Shown here: piece by piece, positions 33,362 to 42,539 of the stretch
Position numbering within the stretch: the first letter of the stretch is position 1
Layout of the letters: every line of letters begins with the position of its first letter
From: Bacilli bacterium
GTDB taxonomy: Bacteria; Bacillota_I; Bacilli_A; RF39; UBA660
Direction: 5' to 3'
DNA: 42,832 nucleotides
Assembly (NCBI GenBank): GCA_017477845.1
Contig: JAFUTR010000041.1
Location: 1 to 42,832, forward strand
Position numbers and translations under genes: made by a program
The notes under the pieces: model-generated
The model's input: the letters and a program-made list of their open reading frames with translations, nothing else
Databases searched by the model: none
What the model was told of the DNA's origin: nothing

Positions 33362-35668
33362 ATGGATTTTACAAAATTACCTGGGAAAAAAATAAAACGT
33401 TATGGTGAATTAACAAATAGTAATAAACCAACAATAAGTATTGTTACTCCATATTATAATGCTTCAAAAACAATTGAGGAAACATTTAACTGTGTTATAA
33501 ATCAAACATATCCATTTTTTGAATGGATTATTGTTAATGATGGTTCTAAAGATTTAGAATCAAATAGAGTAATTGAAGAATTGGCAAAAAAAGATTCACG
33601 TATTAAATATTATAAAAAAGAAAATGGTGGACCTTCTGTTGCTAGAGATTATGGAATAGAAAAGACTAGTAATGATACAAAATATGTTTTCTTTCTTGAT
33701 GCAGATGATCAAATGGATAAGACGATGCTTGAATGCCTATACTTCGCGCTTGAAACGCATCAAGATGCTTCTTTTGCATATACTACTATGGTTAATTTTG
33801 GTGATAAGGAGTTTATTTGGGAGAAATACTTGACAGTTGAGCAAGAAAAAGAAGAAAATTTAATATGTATTGCTTCTTTAGTTCGAAAAAAAGATTTACT
33901 TGAAGTTGGATGTTTTGGAATCAAAGAAAAAGCAATGTATGAAGATTGGAATTTATGGTTAAAGTTAATTAGAGCTGGGAAGAAACCACTTCGTGTTAAT
34001 GCTCCTTTATTTTGGTATAGATATTCATCAAATGGTGAATTTTCAAGAGCTAATAAAAATAGGAAGAATGCTATGCGATATGTTAATGAAACAGCTAGTA
34101 AAATTGCTAATGATATTTTAGAGCCAATACAGTTTCCTAGATATGGAGAGCATTATGCCACTTGTAAAGATTATAATTTAGTATTACCTGATTATAAGAA
34201 AAGTAAGGAAAAAACAATCCTTTATATATTTCCATGGATGGTAGTAGGTGGAGCTGATTTCTTTAATCTAGAACTTATAAAGCGGCTTCCAAAAGATAAA
34301 TATAATGCTATAGTATTAACAACAACTCCAAATAATAATCCAATTAGACAAGCATTTGAAGAATATGCTGATGTTTATGATATGTCATCATTTTTAGATA
34401 GAATTGATTATTTAACATTTACAGATTATATTATTTCATCAAGGAAAGTTGATGCTGTAGTTGTATCTAATACAGAATACGGATATTACATGATTCCATT
34501 CTTAAAAAGTAAATACTCACATATACCATTTATTGATTATATTCATTCAATAGATTATATGGATGAGAGAAAAAGTTTTGGAAGATGCACAAAAGACGTG
34601 GATAAATATTTATATAAAACATACTGTTGCAATAATTTTACAAAACATCAATTAGAAAAAGATTTTAATAAGAAGAATGTTGAAACTATTTATATTGGAA
34701 CTGATGATAAAAAATTTAATCCTCTGAATTATGATTCTCTAAAATTAAAAGAAAAATATAATTTACCAAAGGATAAAAAAATAATTACATTCTTGGCAAG
34801 ATTATCTTTAGAAAAAAGACCTACTATGTTTATTAAAATTGCAAAAAAAATTCATGAAAAAAATCCTAATACATTCTTTGTAATAGCTGGAGATGGACCG
34901 CTTATGTCCAAAGTAAAAAATAAAGTTGATGAAAATTTTAGATTATTAGGAATGACAGATGCATCTGATGAAGTATATGCCTTAAGTGATATAACAATTA
35001 ATTGCTCATCACTTGAAGGACTTGCTTTAACATCATATGAATCACTTGCTATGTCTGTTCCTGTTATTTCAACTGATGTTGGTGGTCAAAAAGAATTAAT
35101 AGATGAAACAGTTGGTGGAATAGTTCATTATATTCCAAGCATGAAAGATGAAGATTATCAAAAAGAAATTGATTTATATGTCAAAGAAACTCTAAGAGTG
35201 TTAGAAAATTTAGATAGTATTTCAAAAAACTGTAGAAAGAAAATATTAGATTCCTTTACTCTTGATATAATGATGAGTAAATTTGATAAAATATTTGAAG
35301 AATCAATTAGAAATGAAAGAGATAAAAAGTTATTACCTATAGATAAGACAACTTATGAATTAGCATGTGAAGTATTTAATACTTTATATTTTAATTATAC
35401 GAATGATTATTATGAGAAAAATTTAGGAGTTTATTTAACTGCTAAGAAAACAAAACATCAAAGATTATATCGTCATATTAGAGTAAGACTTGAAAATTTA
35501 GGTGCTTTAAAAGAAGGTAAAAATATAATAGAGTATTTAAGATCTTTAAAAAGGCTATTAAAAGAATTTACTTATAATGTTAAAACTTTTTTCATAGCAC
35601 TATATTCATTTATAATCATTGTTCTTAAAGTTATTAAAAGAGTTATTAGTAAACCATTTAGAAAATAA
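33362..35668 (+). CDS. Bimodular glycosyltransferase, GT2 fused to GT4
   Basis: 768 residues. An N-terminal GT-A domain (residues about 23-260) has ISIVTPYYNASKTI and the DxD-type FFLDADDQ (Asp113, Asp115), as in GT2 enzymes. A second, GT-B domain starts near residue 278 (TILYIFPWMVVGGADFFNLEL) and has the GT4 motif E552-GLALTSY-E560 (EX7E), with upstream AGDGP. The C-terminus ends in a basic and hydrophobic helix. Two glycosyltransferases in one chain suggest a polymer or glycan in which two sugars are added in turn, such as a wall or capsule chain. GAGAGGG precedes the ATG. It is alone, without other polymer genes nearby, so acceptor and sugars are unknown. Confidence 0.85.
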   Translation: MDFTKLPGKKIKRYGELTNSNKPTISIVTPYYNASKTIEETFNCVINQTYPFFEWIIVNDGSKDLESNRVIEELAKKDSRIKYYKKENGGPSVARDYGIEKTSNDTKYVFFLDADDQMDKTMLECLYFALETHQDASFAYTTMVNFGDKEFIWEKYLTVEQEKEENLICIASLVRKKDLLEVGCFGIKEKAMYEDWNLWLKLIRAGKKPLRVNAPLFWYRYSSNGEFSRANKNRKNAMRYVNETASKIANDILEPIQFPRYGEHYATCKDYNLVLPDYKKSKEKTILYIFPWMVVGGADFFNLELIKRLPKDKYNAIVLTTTPNNNPIRQAFEEYADVYDMSSFLDRIDYLTFTDYIISSRKVDAVVVSNTEYGYYMIPFLKSKYSHIPFIDYIHSIDYMDERKSFGRCTKDVDKYLYKTYCCNNFTKHQLEKDFNKKNVETIYIGTDDKKFNPLNYDSLKLKEKYNLPKDKKIITFLARLSLEKRPTMFIKIAKKIHEKNPNTFFVIAGDGPLMSKVKNKVDENFRLLGMTDASDEVYALSDITINCSSLEGLALTSYESLAMSVPVISTDVGGQKELIDETVGGIVHYIPSMKDEDYQKEIDLYVKETLRVLENLDSISKNCRKKILDSFTLDIMMSKFDKIFEESIRNERDKKLLPIDKTTYELACEVFNTLYFNYTNDYYEKNLGVYLTAKKTKHQRLYRHIRVRLENLGALKEGKNIIEYLRSLKRLLKEFTYNVKTFFIALYSFIIIVLKVIKRVISKPFRK

Positions 35669-35674
35669 TATAAT

Positions 35675-35704
35675 AAAGCTGATATTTTGTATAATATCAG
35701 CTTT
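35675..35704 (+). terminator. Bidirectional terminator between convergent genes
   Basis: AAAGCTGATATT (35675-35686) pairs with AATATCAGCTTT (35693-35704) over 12 bases. The minus-strand hydrolase stop codon lies inside it. Confidence 0.85.
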
Positions 35705-37094
35705 TAATCTTAATAAGTTTTTTTTCTTTTTCTATATTTTTACCAATTATATCTTCAAGTATTTTTTCTTCAAGTGCTAGTTTTAGACATGCATTAGTTA
35801 TTTGTTTTCTTTCATAATTATATTTTGTGGAATCAATGATATCATGATTTTCTTTATTACTTGCATTTGATATTATTCTATTGTGTATTCTATTAGATAA
35901 ATATACTAGATTTATTTTATTAATAGGATCTACTGTTATACTAGTTCCAGTCCATCCTTGACTTGAAAATGTGCTTCCACTTAGTGGAGAATACACTTCT
36001 GAATACTTTTTATATGGACTTTTTGAATATACTAAAAATCCATAACATTGAGGATAAATAATTCCTTTGTAATTAGCATAAAGATTTATAGTTCTATTTT
36101 TTGACATTTCCTTAGTTAATTCGATATGTAAAACATCACTGTTTATTAATCCTTTAGAAAGAGAAACTAAGTCATCATTTGTTGAAAATAGACCAGCATG
36201 ACCTGAAAGATGTCCTAAAGGTTGACCTAGTGCTACTGCTTTAGAATCACTTGATATACCTTTTTCTATTTTATCTCTTACTAGAATATTTCCATCTTTA
36301 TCAATTTCGTAATTATAATTAAAATTAGCAACTTTATCTTTTAATGAATTTGGAATATTAACGAATGTATGATTCATATTTGCCTTTTCTAATATGTTTT
36401 CTTTAATGTATTCTTCAAATGTCATATTAGATACTTTTTCTACTATATATTTTAATATCATTGGTGCAATATCATTATATCTATCTTTTAAGATTAATGT
36501 ATTATTGTCATATGGTTTTGCTTTGAATAGTATTTCTTCAGCTTCTTCGATTGTTTTTGCTGAATCTATTCTTTTTTCAGTGTAATATGGTTGAAAAGTT
36601 AATAAATCATAAATAGTATGGTTACCTAAATTTTTAAAGTTTGGTAAATATTTTTTAATACTATCACTTATTATTAATTCACCACGACCTGCTAGTTGTA
36701 ATATAGAGATTGATGTGAACATTTTTGTTAATGATGCTAAATCAAAAATAGTATCTTCTTCCATTTCTTTAATATTTATTTTCCCATCATTTACTTCTTC
36801 TTTATTACCAATTACAATTTTTTGAGTTAAATAATCTGTTCCAAAACTAATAACTGCACCTGGTGCTTTTTTATTTATTAAAAAGAAATCTTTTAATTTT
36901 TTTTCAAGATTGGATTTTTCATATAATTTATATCTTAATTCACTTAACGATAAATCTTTATTATCTTTTAGAACCTCTTTTACATCATTTAAAAGAGTAT
37001 AATAATCTTCTTTCGTAAATTGATTTCTTTGAGAAAAATCAGGTGTATCATTTTGCACTTTTAATAAATTTTCAATTATTTCTTTGTCATTCAT
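35697..37094 (-). CDS. Serine beta-lactamase/penicillin-binding protein fold hydrolase
   Basis: 465 residues on the minus strand. The catalytic SxxK is S121-LTK (in LASLTKMF). The second motif appears as Tyr206 in RYNDIAPMILKYIVEKV (YxN-like), and the third is probably GWTGTS, equivalent to HTG/KTG. An N-terminal 75 residues precede the catalytic domain; there is no signal peptide, so the enzyme may be cytoplasmic, which is unusual for the fold. Members include esterases and D-aminopeptidases as well as carboxypeptidases. AAGAGG precedes the ATG. The substrate is not readable. Confidence 0.82.
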   Translation of the reverse strand: MNDKEIIENLLKVQNDTPDFSQRNQFTKEDYYTLLNDVKEVLKDNKDLSLSELRYKLYEKSNLEKKLKDFFLINKKAPGAVISFGTDYLTQKIVIGNKEEVNDGKINIKEMEEDTIFDLASLTKMFTSISILQLAGRGELIISDSIKKYLPNFKNLGNHTIYDLLTFQPYYTEKRIDSAKTIEEAEEILFKAKPYDNNTLILKDRYNDIAPMILKYIVEKVSNMTFEEYIKENILEKANMNHTFVNIPNSLKDKVANFNYNYEIDKDGNILVRDKIEKGISSDSKAVALGQPLGHLSGHAGLFSTNDDLVSLSKGLINSDVLHIELTKEMSKNRTINLYANYKGIIYPQCYGFLVYSKSPYKKYSEVYSPLSGSTFSSQGWTGTSITVDPINKINLVYLSNRIHNRIISNASNKENHDIIDSTKYNYERKQITNACLKLALEEKILEDIIGKNIEKEKKLIKIKS

Positions 37095-37185
37095 AGTAAA
37101 CCTCTTTAATTGAATATAATATGATATAGTAAGAAAAAAATCAAATAATAATTGATTATTTGTGAAAATATGTTAAACTAAATAT

Positions 37186-37395
37186 ATATTTAGTGATGAG
37201 AAATAATAGTAGTTATTGTGTTCTTTATAGAAAGAGTATGGTTGATGGAAATGCTTAAGAAACAATTAATGAAGATACATATTTGGAGCTGAAACGTATT
37301 TCTTGCGTTAAAAGATTAAAGAGTATAACAGATGTTATAAAGTAAGATGGTACCGCGATTATTCGTTCTTACATTTATAGCATTTTTTTTAGGAG
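37186..37395 (+). promoter_or_regulatory. T-box leader of tyrS (Tyr specifier)
   Basis: The conserved T-box TGGTACCGCG lies at 37348-37357; its TGGT can pair with the ACCA end of uncharged tRNA. The upstream stem I holds GGTTGATGGAAAT (37241-37253) and a specifier-like region GAAGATACAT with UAC, a Tyr codon, at 37276-37278. GTAAGA (37342-37347) can pair with TCTTAC (37367-37372) to form an alternative hairpin, and a T run follows at 37384-37391. An extended -10 (TGTTAAACT) lies at 37171-37179. It controls tyrS by tRNA-Tyr charging, as expected for the class. Confidence 0.85.
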
Positions 37396-37401
37396 GATTT
37401 T

Positions 37402-38637
37402 ATGAAATTATTTGATGAACTAGTATGGCGTGGATTAATAAAAGATTTATCTAATAAAGAAGAAATTGAGAAATTATTAAATAATGAGAAAGTAACATTT
37501 TATTGGGGGACTGATCCTACTGCTGATTCACTTCATTTGGGTCATTATTCATCTTTAGTTACTGCTAAGCGCCTTGCAAAAGCAGGACATAATCCTATTT
37601 TATTAGTAGGAGGAGCTACTGGACTTATTGGTGATCCTAGACCTACTGCTGAACGTGAAATAATTGCTAAAGATACAGTTTTAAAGAACATAGAAGGAAT
37701 AAAGAAACAAGTAAGTGATATATTTGATGGAAAAGCAGAGATTGTTAATAATTATGACTGGACGAAAGATATTTCTTTTCTTGATTTTTTGAGGGATACT
37801 GGAAAGTATATAAATGTTAATTATATGCTTAATAAAGATATAATTCAAAGAAGATTAGATACTGGTATTACCTTTGCTGAGTTTAGTTATACATTGATTC
37901 AGGGAAATGACTTCTTAGAATTATATAAGAGAAAAAATTGTGTTTTGCAATGTGAAGGTAGTGATCAGTGGGGAAATATTACAACTGGTATTGAACTAAT
38001 AAAAAAGAAACTTGGAAAAGAAGCTTTTGGCTTTACTATGCCGCTTATTCTAGATAAGTTTGGTAATAAGTTTGGTAAAAGTGAAGGAAATGCTTTATGG
38101 CTAGATAAGAATAAAACTTCTTCTTACGAGTTATATCAATATTTAATTAATACTGATGACTCAATGGTTATTCACTACCTAAAAGTATTTACATTCTTAT
38201 CAAAAGAAGAAATAGAAAAAATAGAAAAAGAACAGTTAGAACATCCAGAAACAAGAGTAGGGCAAAAAGCTCTTGCACATGAAATCATAAAAGATTTACA
38301 TGGAGAAGAAGAGTATATGAAAGCATTAAAAATGAGTGAAGCATTATTTAGTGGAGATGTTAAAGATTTAACTGGTAAAGATATTGACTTGATTTTTAAA
38401 GATGCTGAAAAGAAAGAACTTGGAAATGAAATGATTTTAGTTGATTTTCTTGTTGAAAAAGGAATTTGTTCTAGTAAAAGAGAAGCAAGAGAGTTTATTG
38501 TTGGAGGAAGTATTTCACTTAATGGAGATAAAGTAACAGATCTTGAAAAACAAATATCAAAAAGTGATGCAATAGAAAATAAATATATAATATTAAGAAG
38601 AGGAAAAAAGAAATATTTTTTAATTCTTTGCAAATAA
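37402..38637 (+). CDS. tyrS: Tyrosine--tRNA ligase
   Basis: Class I aminoacyl-tRNA synthetase that charges tRNA-Tyr. The HIGH-like motif is His45-Leu-Gly-His48 (ADSLHLGHYSSL), and the KMSKS-like motif is KFGKS (residues 223-227). The C-terminal S4 RNA-binding domain is visible (GICSSKREAREFIVGGSISLNG). Length is 411 residues, normal for bacterial TyrRS. AGGAGGA precedes the ATG, and a Tyr-specific T-box lies upstream. It lies next to rpsD and ezrA, an arrangement also found in Bacillus. Confidence 0.96.
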   Translation: MKLFDELVWRGLIKDLSNKEEIEKLLNNEKVTFYWGTDPTADSLHLGHYSSLVTAKRLAKAGHNPILLVGGATGLIGDPRPTAEREIIAKDTVLKNIEGIKKQVSDIFDGKAEIVNNYDWTKDISFLDFLRDTGKYINVNYMLNKDIIQRRLDTGITFAEFSYTLIQGNDFLELYKRKNCVLQCEGSDQWGNITTGIELIKKKLGKEAFGFTMPLILDKFGNKFGKSEGNALWLDKNKTSSYELYQYLINTDDSMVIHYLKVFTFLSKEEIEKIEKEQLEHPETRVGQKALAHEIIKDLHGEEEYMKALKMSEALFSGDVKDLTGKDIDLIFKDAEKKELGNEMILVDFLVEKGICSSKREAREFIVGGSISLNGDKVTDLEKQISKSDAIENKYIILRRGKKKYFLILCK

Positions 38638-38664
38638 AAAGATACAAAAAGTGTATCTTTTTTT
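38636..38664 (+). terminator. Bidirectional terminator
   Basis: AAAAAGATACA / TGTATCTTTTT around loop AAAAG, with a T tail. It ends tyrS and, read backwards, the convergent HAD-like gene. Confidence 0.85.
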
Positions 38665-39139
38665 AGTCTAATATGGAAGAGATATGAAGGGGGAGAATAT
38701 TGGAGTTTAGTCTTAATATTTCATCAATTACTTCATGAGAATCATCTATTAATATAATAAAGGAATCATTTTCTTTTTCTTTTAAAAAATCTCTTTTAAT
38801 GTCTTTTGCTTTAGCAAAATTTTTTTCTTCACGTGAAATAATATTAATTCTCTCTTTTTTTATAAAACTCATATATTCTTCTAACCATTTTATTTTTCCA
38901 TCTATTTGGTTTTTGTTTCTAGTGCATGATAATATGTTTAATTCTACATGTTCTAGTGTTGATATTTTTTCTAAAATACTAATTGTTGTTTTAATAGGAC
39001 GTTTGTTTTTATATACATCAATGGTTTCTTTATCTTTTAAATAGCTTACTGCGTCATAGTCTGCAACAACGCCATCCATATCGATAAATATACATATACT
39101 CTTATTCAAACTTTTTAAATAATTATAAAAATAATTCAT
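38663..39139 (-). CDS. HAD-superfamily-like hydrolase or 5'-nucleotidase
   Basis: 158 residues on the minus strand from ATG 39139, which follows AGGTG. The N-terminus holds the HAD nucleophile motif FIDMDGVVADYD (DxDGV). LNILSCTRNKNQ fits motif II, and FIILIDDSHEVIDEIL fits the C-terminal acidic motif. This matches small 5'(3')-nucleotidase-like HAD proteins. A longer start at 39151 would put the ribosome binding site inside the gene. It is convergent with tyrS and lies upstream of nothing else on its strand. Substrate unknown. Confidence 0.7.
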   Translation of the reverse strand: MNYFYNYLKSLNKSICIFIDMDGVVADYDAVSYLKDKETIDVYKNKRPIKTTISILEKISTLEHVELNILSCTRNKNQIDGKIKWLEEYMSFIKKERINIISREEKNFAKAKDIKRDFLKEKENDSFIILIDDSHEVIDEILRLNSNILPLHISSILD

Positions 39140-39177
39140 AATACACCTCATAATGATTGTATCATAAACAAAAAATA

Positions 39178-39201
39178 AAAAAGAGAAAAAATTCTCTTTT
39201 T
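39178..39201 (-). terminator. Terminator of rpsD (minus strand)
   Basis: AAAAAGAGAA and TTCTCTTTTT pair over ten bases around an A-rich loop (plus-strand reading). On the minus strand the hairpin ends with T residues just past the rpsD stop. Confidence 0.75.
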
Positions 39202-39802
39202 ATCTGTTGTAGAATTCAACGATTAATGATTCATCAATATCAGCAGGTAATTCTTGTCTTTCTGGAAGTCTTACGTATGTAGCAGTTTTCTTAGCTTCAT
39301 CATATGTAATATATTCTACACGATTTACTACTTTTTCTAATGCTTCATTTACAACTTTTAAGTCTTTATCTTTATCTTTTAAAGTGATAACAGAACCAAC
39401 TTTAACTCTGTATGATGGTATATCAACTTTTTTTCCATCAACAGTTATATGACCATGATTAACAAGTTGTCTTGCAGCACGTCTTGTTGAAGCAAATCCT
39501 GCACGATAAACTAAATTATCTAAACGAGATTCTAGAAGTCTTAAGAAGTTATCACCATGAATACCTTTCATTTTTCCAGCTTCATTAAATGTTTTACGGA
39601 ATTGTTTTTCATTTAAACCGTACATAAATCTAACTTTTTGTTTTTCTTTTAATTGAACACCATAGTCAGATAATTTTCCACGTCTATCTGCTCCATGTTG
39701 ACCAGGACCATAAGGACGTCTTGCAATTTCTTTACCATTTTCTAGTAAACTCATACCAACTCTTCTAGCTTGTTTATAACTAGAACCAGTATATCTTGAC
39801 AT
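39200..39802 (-). CDS. rpsD: Small ribosomal subunit protein uS4
   Basis: 200 residues on the minus strand. S4 landmarks are the N-terminus [32 protein letters not shown], and the S4 RNA-binding domain with [27 protein letters not shown]. It starts the 30S subunit 5'-domain assembly, binding 16S rRNA. AAGGAGG precedes the ATG. The gene has its own promoter and a leader that can form a pseudoknot. In Bacillus, S4 represses its own leader, so autoregulation is likely. Confidence 0.97.
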   Translation of the reverse strand: MSRYTGSSYKQARRVGMSLLENGKEIARRPYGPGQHGADRRGKLSDYGVQLKEKQKVRFMYGLNEKQFRKTFNEAGKMKGIHGDNFLRLLESRLDNLVYRAGFASTRRAARQLVNHGHITVDGKKVDIPSYRVKVGSVITLKDKDKDLKVVNEALEKVVNRVEYITYDEAKKTATYVRLPERQELPADIDESLIVEFYNR

Positions 39803-39862
39803 TTTCTTTCCTCCTTTATTTATTTTACATAAACAAAAGACATATTTTCATATTTTTAGGGA

Positions 39863-39953
39863 GTCTATTTTAATATTTTCACTTAACAGCAAAGTTACTA
39901 ATAAACTTAATAGACACATTAAAAACATAAAATATCTGCTGTTTGAATATGCA
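39863..39953 (-). promoter_or_regulatory. rpsD leader with potential H-type pseudoknot
   Basis: Within the roughly 150-base leader, four segments (plus-strand coordinates) are GTCTATT 39863-39869, AACAGCA 39885-39891, AATAGAC 39909-39915 and TGCTGTT 39937-39943. First pairs with third and second with fourth, seven bases each, so the stems interlock as a pseudoknot. On the minus strand the transcript starts near 39953, just before the first arm. Autogenous control by S4 is established for rpsD leaders in Bacillus; that this fold is the S4 target is inference. The remaining leader to 39803 is AT-rich. Confidence 0.55.
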
Positions 39954-39959
39954 ATAAAG

Positions 39960-39988
39960 ATTATATATTAAAAGTGTTTAGAAGTCAA
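39960..39988 (-). promoter_or_regulatory. Sigma-A promoter of rpsD
   Basis: On the minus strand TTGACT (39988-39983) and TATAAT (39965-39960) are separated by exactly 17 bases. This is the strongest promoter match in the window, as expected for a ribosomal gene. Confidence 0.85.
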
Positions 39989-40102
39989 TATTTTCTTTTA
40001 AATATAAGGATTTAACCATTAATTAAAATTAAAATGTTAAAAATTAATGAAAAATAATTAGATATGTGTTAAAATACTATTATAGAAAATAGAGGTGATT
40101 AG

Positions 40103-41821
40103 ATGGATAAACTTACAATTGTTATTATAGCATATATTCTTATTGCAATAATCCTTATATTAATCGCTTTATTAATTATAAAAAAGAAAAAAATAAAAGC
40201 ATATAAAAATGAAATAGAGATACTTGATAAAAAGAAAAATGAAATAGAAAGCGCACCAGTAATTTCTGAACTTGCTAAACTTGAAACAATAGTAAAAAAT
40301 GAAAAGATGGAAGAGAAGTATAAAAAATGGTTTAATACTTTTGAAGATATTAAGAGTAAAGATATTCCAAGAATTAATGACATGATAATAGATCTTGATA
40401 GTTTACTTGATAAGAAAGAATACAAAGAGTATGTCATCAATGTTGCAAAAGTCGAACTTGAAATATATAAAGCACGTGGCGCTACTGATAATTTACTTGA
40501 TGAAATTAAAGAAATAAACTTGAGTGAAGAAAAATATCGTAAGATAATAACTAAATTAAAAACTAGATATAGAGAACTTAATGATATATTTAATTCTAAG
40601 AAGAAAGAATATGAACAAATTGCTAATCCTATAGAATTACAATTCGAAAATATTGAAAAGTTATTTCAAGATTTTGAATACTATATGGAGCAAAATGATT
40701 ATCAAGAAGTTTATCATATAGTTAAAGGTATCGATAAAATGATAGATCATATGGGAATAGTAATAGAAGAAGTACCAGATTTAGTGTTACTTGCTAATAG
40801 ATTAATTCCTAAAAAGATTGAACAAATAACAGAAGTTTATGGAGAAATGAAAGCAAAGAAATTTCCACTTAAACATTTAAAAATTGAATATAATGTAGAA
40901 GAATCATTAAAGAATGTCAATAAAATACTTGATAGGATAAAAGTGCTTAATCTTGAAAATTGTATGTTTGAGTTAAAGACAATGCTAGAGTACTTAGATT
41001 CTTTATTTGATGAATTTGAACTTGAACGCCAAGCTAAAAAGTCTTATGAAGAAAATAAAGAAATATTTGATAATAAACTTGAAAAAACTACAACAGTTGT
41101 AAATGATACATATTTACAAATGGATGATATTAAAAATATGTATGACTTAAATGATAATGATATAAAGTCTATCGATGTTATTAATGAAAAAACTAAGGCT
41201 TTAAATGATGAGTATAAAGCATTGCTAAAAAGTGCTCCTAGAAAGAAAACTCCTTATACGCAGTTATCAATTGATATTGAAAATTTTATAAGAAGATTAA
41301 AAGAAATTGAGGATGAATTAGATATAGCACTTAAAAATTTGGGTAACTTATATGATGATGAAGTAAGAGCAAGAGAACAACTTGATGAAATACAAGAATT
41401 ATTGAAACAATCTAAGGCTAAAATAAGAAGTTATAAATTACCAATTATTTCTGATAATTATTTTGTAGAATTACAAGAAGCTAATGAAGCTATTTTAGAA
41501 GTAATAAAAGAATTAGAAAGGAAACCAATAGTTATTAAAACACTTAATACAAGGGTAGATACAGCAAGAGATTTGGTACTTAAACTATTTAATACGACAA
41601 ATGAAATGGTAAAAACGGCAAGACTTGCTGAGTATTCTATTGTTTATGGAAATAGATATAGAAGTAAAAATGTTAATATCGATAGTGGATTAAATCAAGC
41701 TCAAATGTTATTTTATAAAGGAAATTATAAAAAGTCTTTAGAAGTAACACTTACTACCTTAGAACGTGTTGATAATGGTATAAGGAGAAGGGTTAATGAT
41801 ATTTATGAAAAAAATAATTAA
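40103..41821 (+). CDS. ezrA: Septation ring formation regulator
   Basis: Membrane-anchored negative regulator of FtsZ ring formation. One N-terminal transmembrane helix (residues about 5-27) is followed by a long cytoplasmic array of spectrin-like helical bundles and coiled coil, 572 residues in all, as in EzrA. Family-like segments include PVISELAKLETIVKNEKMEEKY, WFNTFEDIKSKDIPRIN and, near the C-terminus, AEYSIVYGNRYRSKNVNIDSGL. GAGGTGATT precedes the ATG, with an extended -10 (TGTTAAAAT) near 40067-40075. The order rpsD-ezrA is kept in Bacillus. The end overlaps a prepilin-like gene by 26 bases. Confidence 0.92.
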   Translation: MDKLTIVIIAYILIAIILILIALLIIKKKKIKAYKNEIEILDKKKNEIESAPVISELAKLETIVKNEKMEEKYKKWFNTFEDIKSKDIPRINDMIIDLDSLLDKKEYKEYVINVAKVELEIYKARGATDNLLDEIKEINLSEEKYRKIITKLKTRYRELNDIFNSKKKEYEQIANPIELQFENIEKLFQDFEYYMEQNDYQEVYHIVKGIDKMIDHMGIVIEEVPDLVLLANRLIPKKIEQITEVYGEMKAKKFPLKHLKIEYNVEESLKNVNKILDRIKVLNLENCMFELKTMLEYLDSLFDEFELERQAKKSYEENKEIFDNKLEKTTTVVNDTYLQMDDIKNMYDLNDNDIKSIDVINEKTKALNDEYKALLKSAPRKKTPYTQLSIDIENFIRRLKEIEDELDIALKNLGNLYDDEVRAREQLDEIQELLKQSKAKIRSYKLPIISDNYFVELQEANEAILEVIKELERKPIVIKTLNTRVDTARDLVLKLFNTTNEMVKTARLAEYSIVYGNRYRSKNVNIDSGLNQAQMLFYKGNYKKSLEVTLTTLERVDNGIRRRVNDIYEKNN

Positions 41822-42440
41822 CAGAAAAGGCTTTGGAAATATTGAAATAATTACAATGTTATCACTTCTAATTGGACTTTTTGCAGTAGGAATGAGAGTA
41901 GTTACAGATAATATCCAAAATTATTCTTCTTTTAAAACTGTTGCTAATAATTTTGCTGATGCAGTGGCAATATATAAAGATCAATTCCCAACTAAAAATA
42001 ATGTTTATTATTTAAATAATGTTATTAATAAAGGTTTTATAGATGAAATTATAAATCCTTTAAATTCAACTGAAGAATGTGATAAGTATGAGTCTTATGT
42101 TGATGTGCCTGAAGTAAGTAAGAAAAGAGTGACGCTGGTATGTGGAAATTATTATTTGGAAGGAACACAAAACTCTTCATATAACTTATATGAAATAAGC
42201 AAGTGGAGTGAAAAAAAATTAGATAATTGTAATGAAACAACCAATATTTTTAATTATACTAATAAAGATGGTGTTGTAATGATTCCTGAGTATGTAAGTC
42301 AGATGGCTTTTATTGGAAGATTTTATGAAAATGAAGGTGTAATGCTTACTTCCGTATATGATGTTGGTAAAATGGATGGTTACAATTTATTAATTAAAGA
42401 TGTTTATAGAGAAAAGACATTTATTAAAGAGTTAAAATAA
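41796..42440 (+). CDS. Type IV prepilin-like protein
   Basis: 214 residues. The N-terminus fits the prepilin peptidase signature: after a basic leader, Gly12 is followed by FGNIE (Glu at +5) and a hydrophobic helix (IITMLSLLIGLFAVGM), as in GFTLIE proteins. The mature part has a few Cys (ECDKYES, VCGNYY, DNCNET) and no recognised domain. AAGGAG at 41782-41787 is eight bases before ATG 41796; a second ATG at 41805 is 17 away. It overlaps ezrA by 26 bases. No pilus assembly or prepilin peptidase genes are in the window, so the assembly system, if any, lies elsewhere. Confidence 0.65.
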   Translation: MIFMKKIINRKGFGNIEIITMLSLLIGLFAVGMRVVTDNIQNYSSFKTVANNFADAVAIYKDQFPTKNNVYYLNNVINKGFIDEIINPLNSTEECDKYESYVDVPEVSKKRVTLVCGNYYLEGTQNSSYNLYEISKWSEKKLDNCNETTNIFNYTNKDGVVMIPEYVSQMAFIGRFYENEGVMLTSVYDVGKMDGYNLLIKDVYREKTFIKELK

Positions 42441-42478
42441 AAAAACTTTACTTTTAATAAAATAAGTAAAGTTTTTTT
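42441..42478 (+). terminator. Rho-independent terminator of the ezrA unit
   Basis: AAAAACTTTACTT (42441-42453) pairs with AAGTAAAGTTTTT (42464-42476) over 13 bases, then T. Confidence 0.88.
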
Positions 42479-42539
42479 CTTTTAAATAATTCTAAAAAAG
42501 AATAATTAAAATTCAAAAATAATTGTTTATAAATTTATG

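Noticed and set aside
38175-38633. A 152-codon minus-strand frame within tyrS.
   Set aside because: It is entirely inside a well-supported tyrS gene, on the opposite strand, with no start signal.
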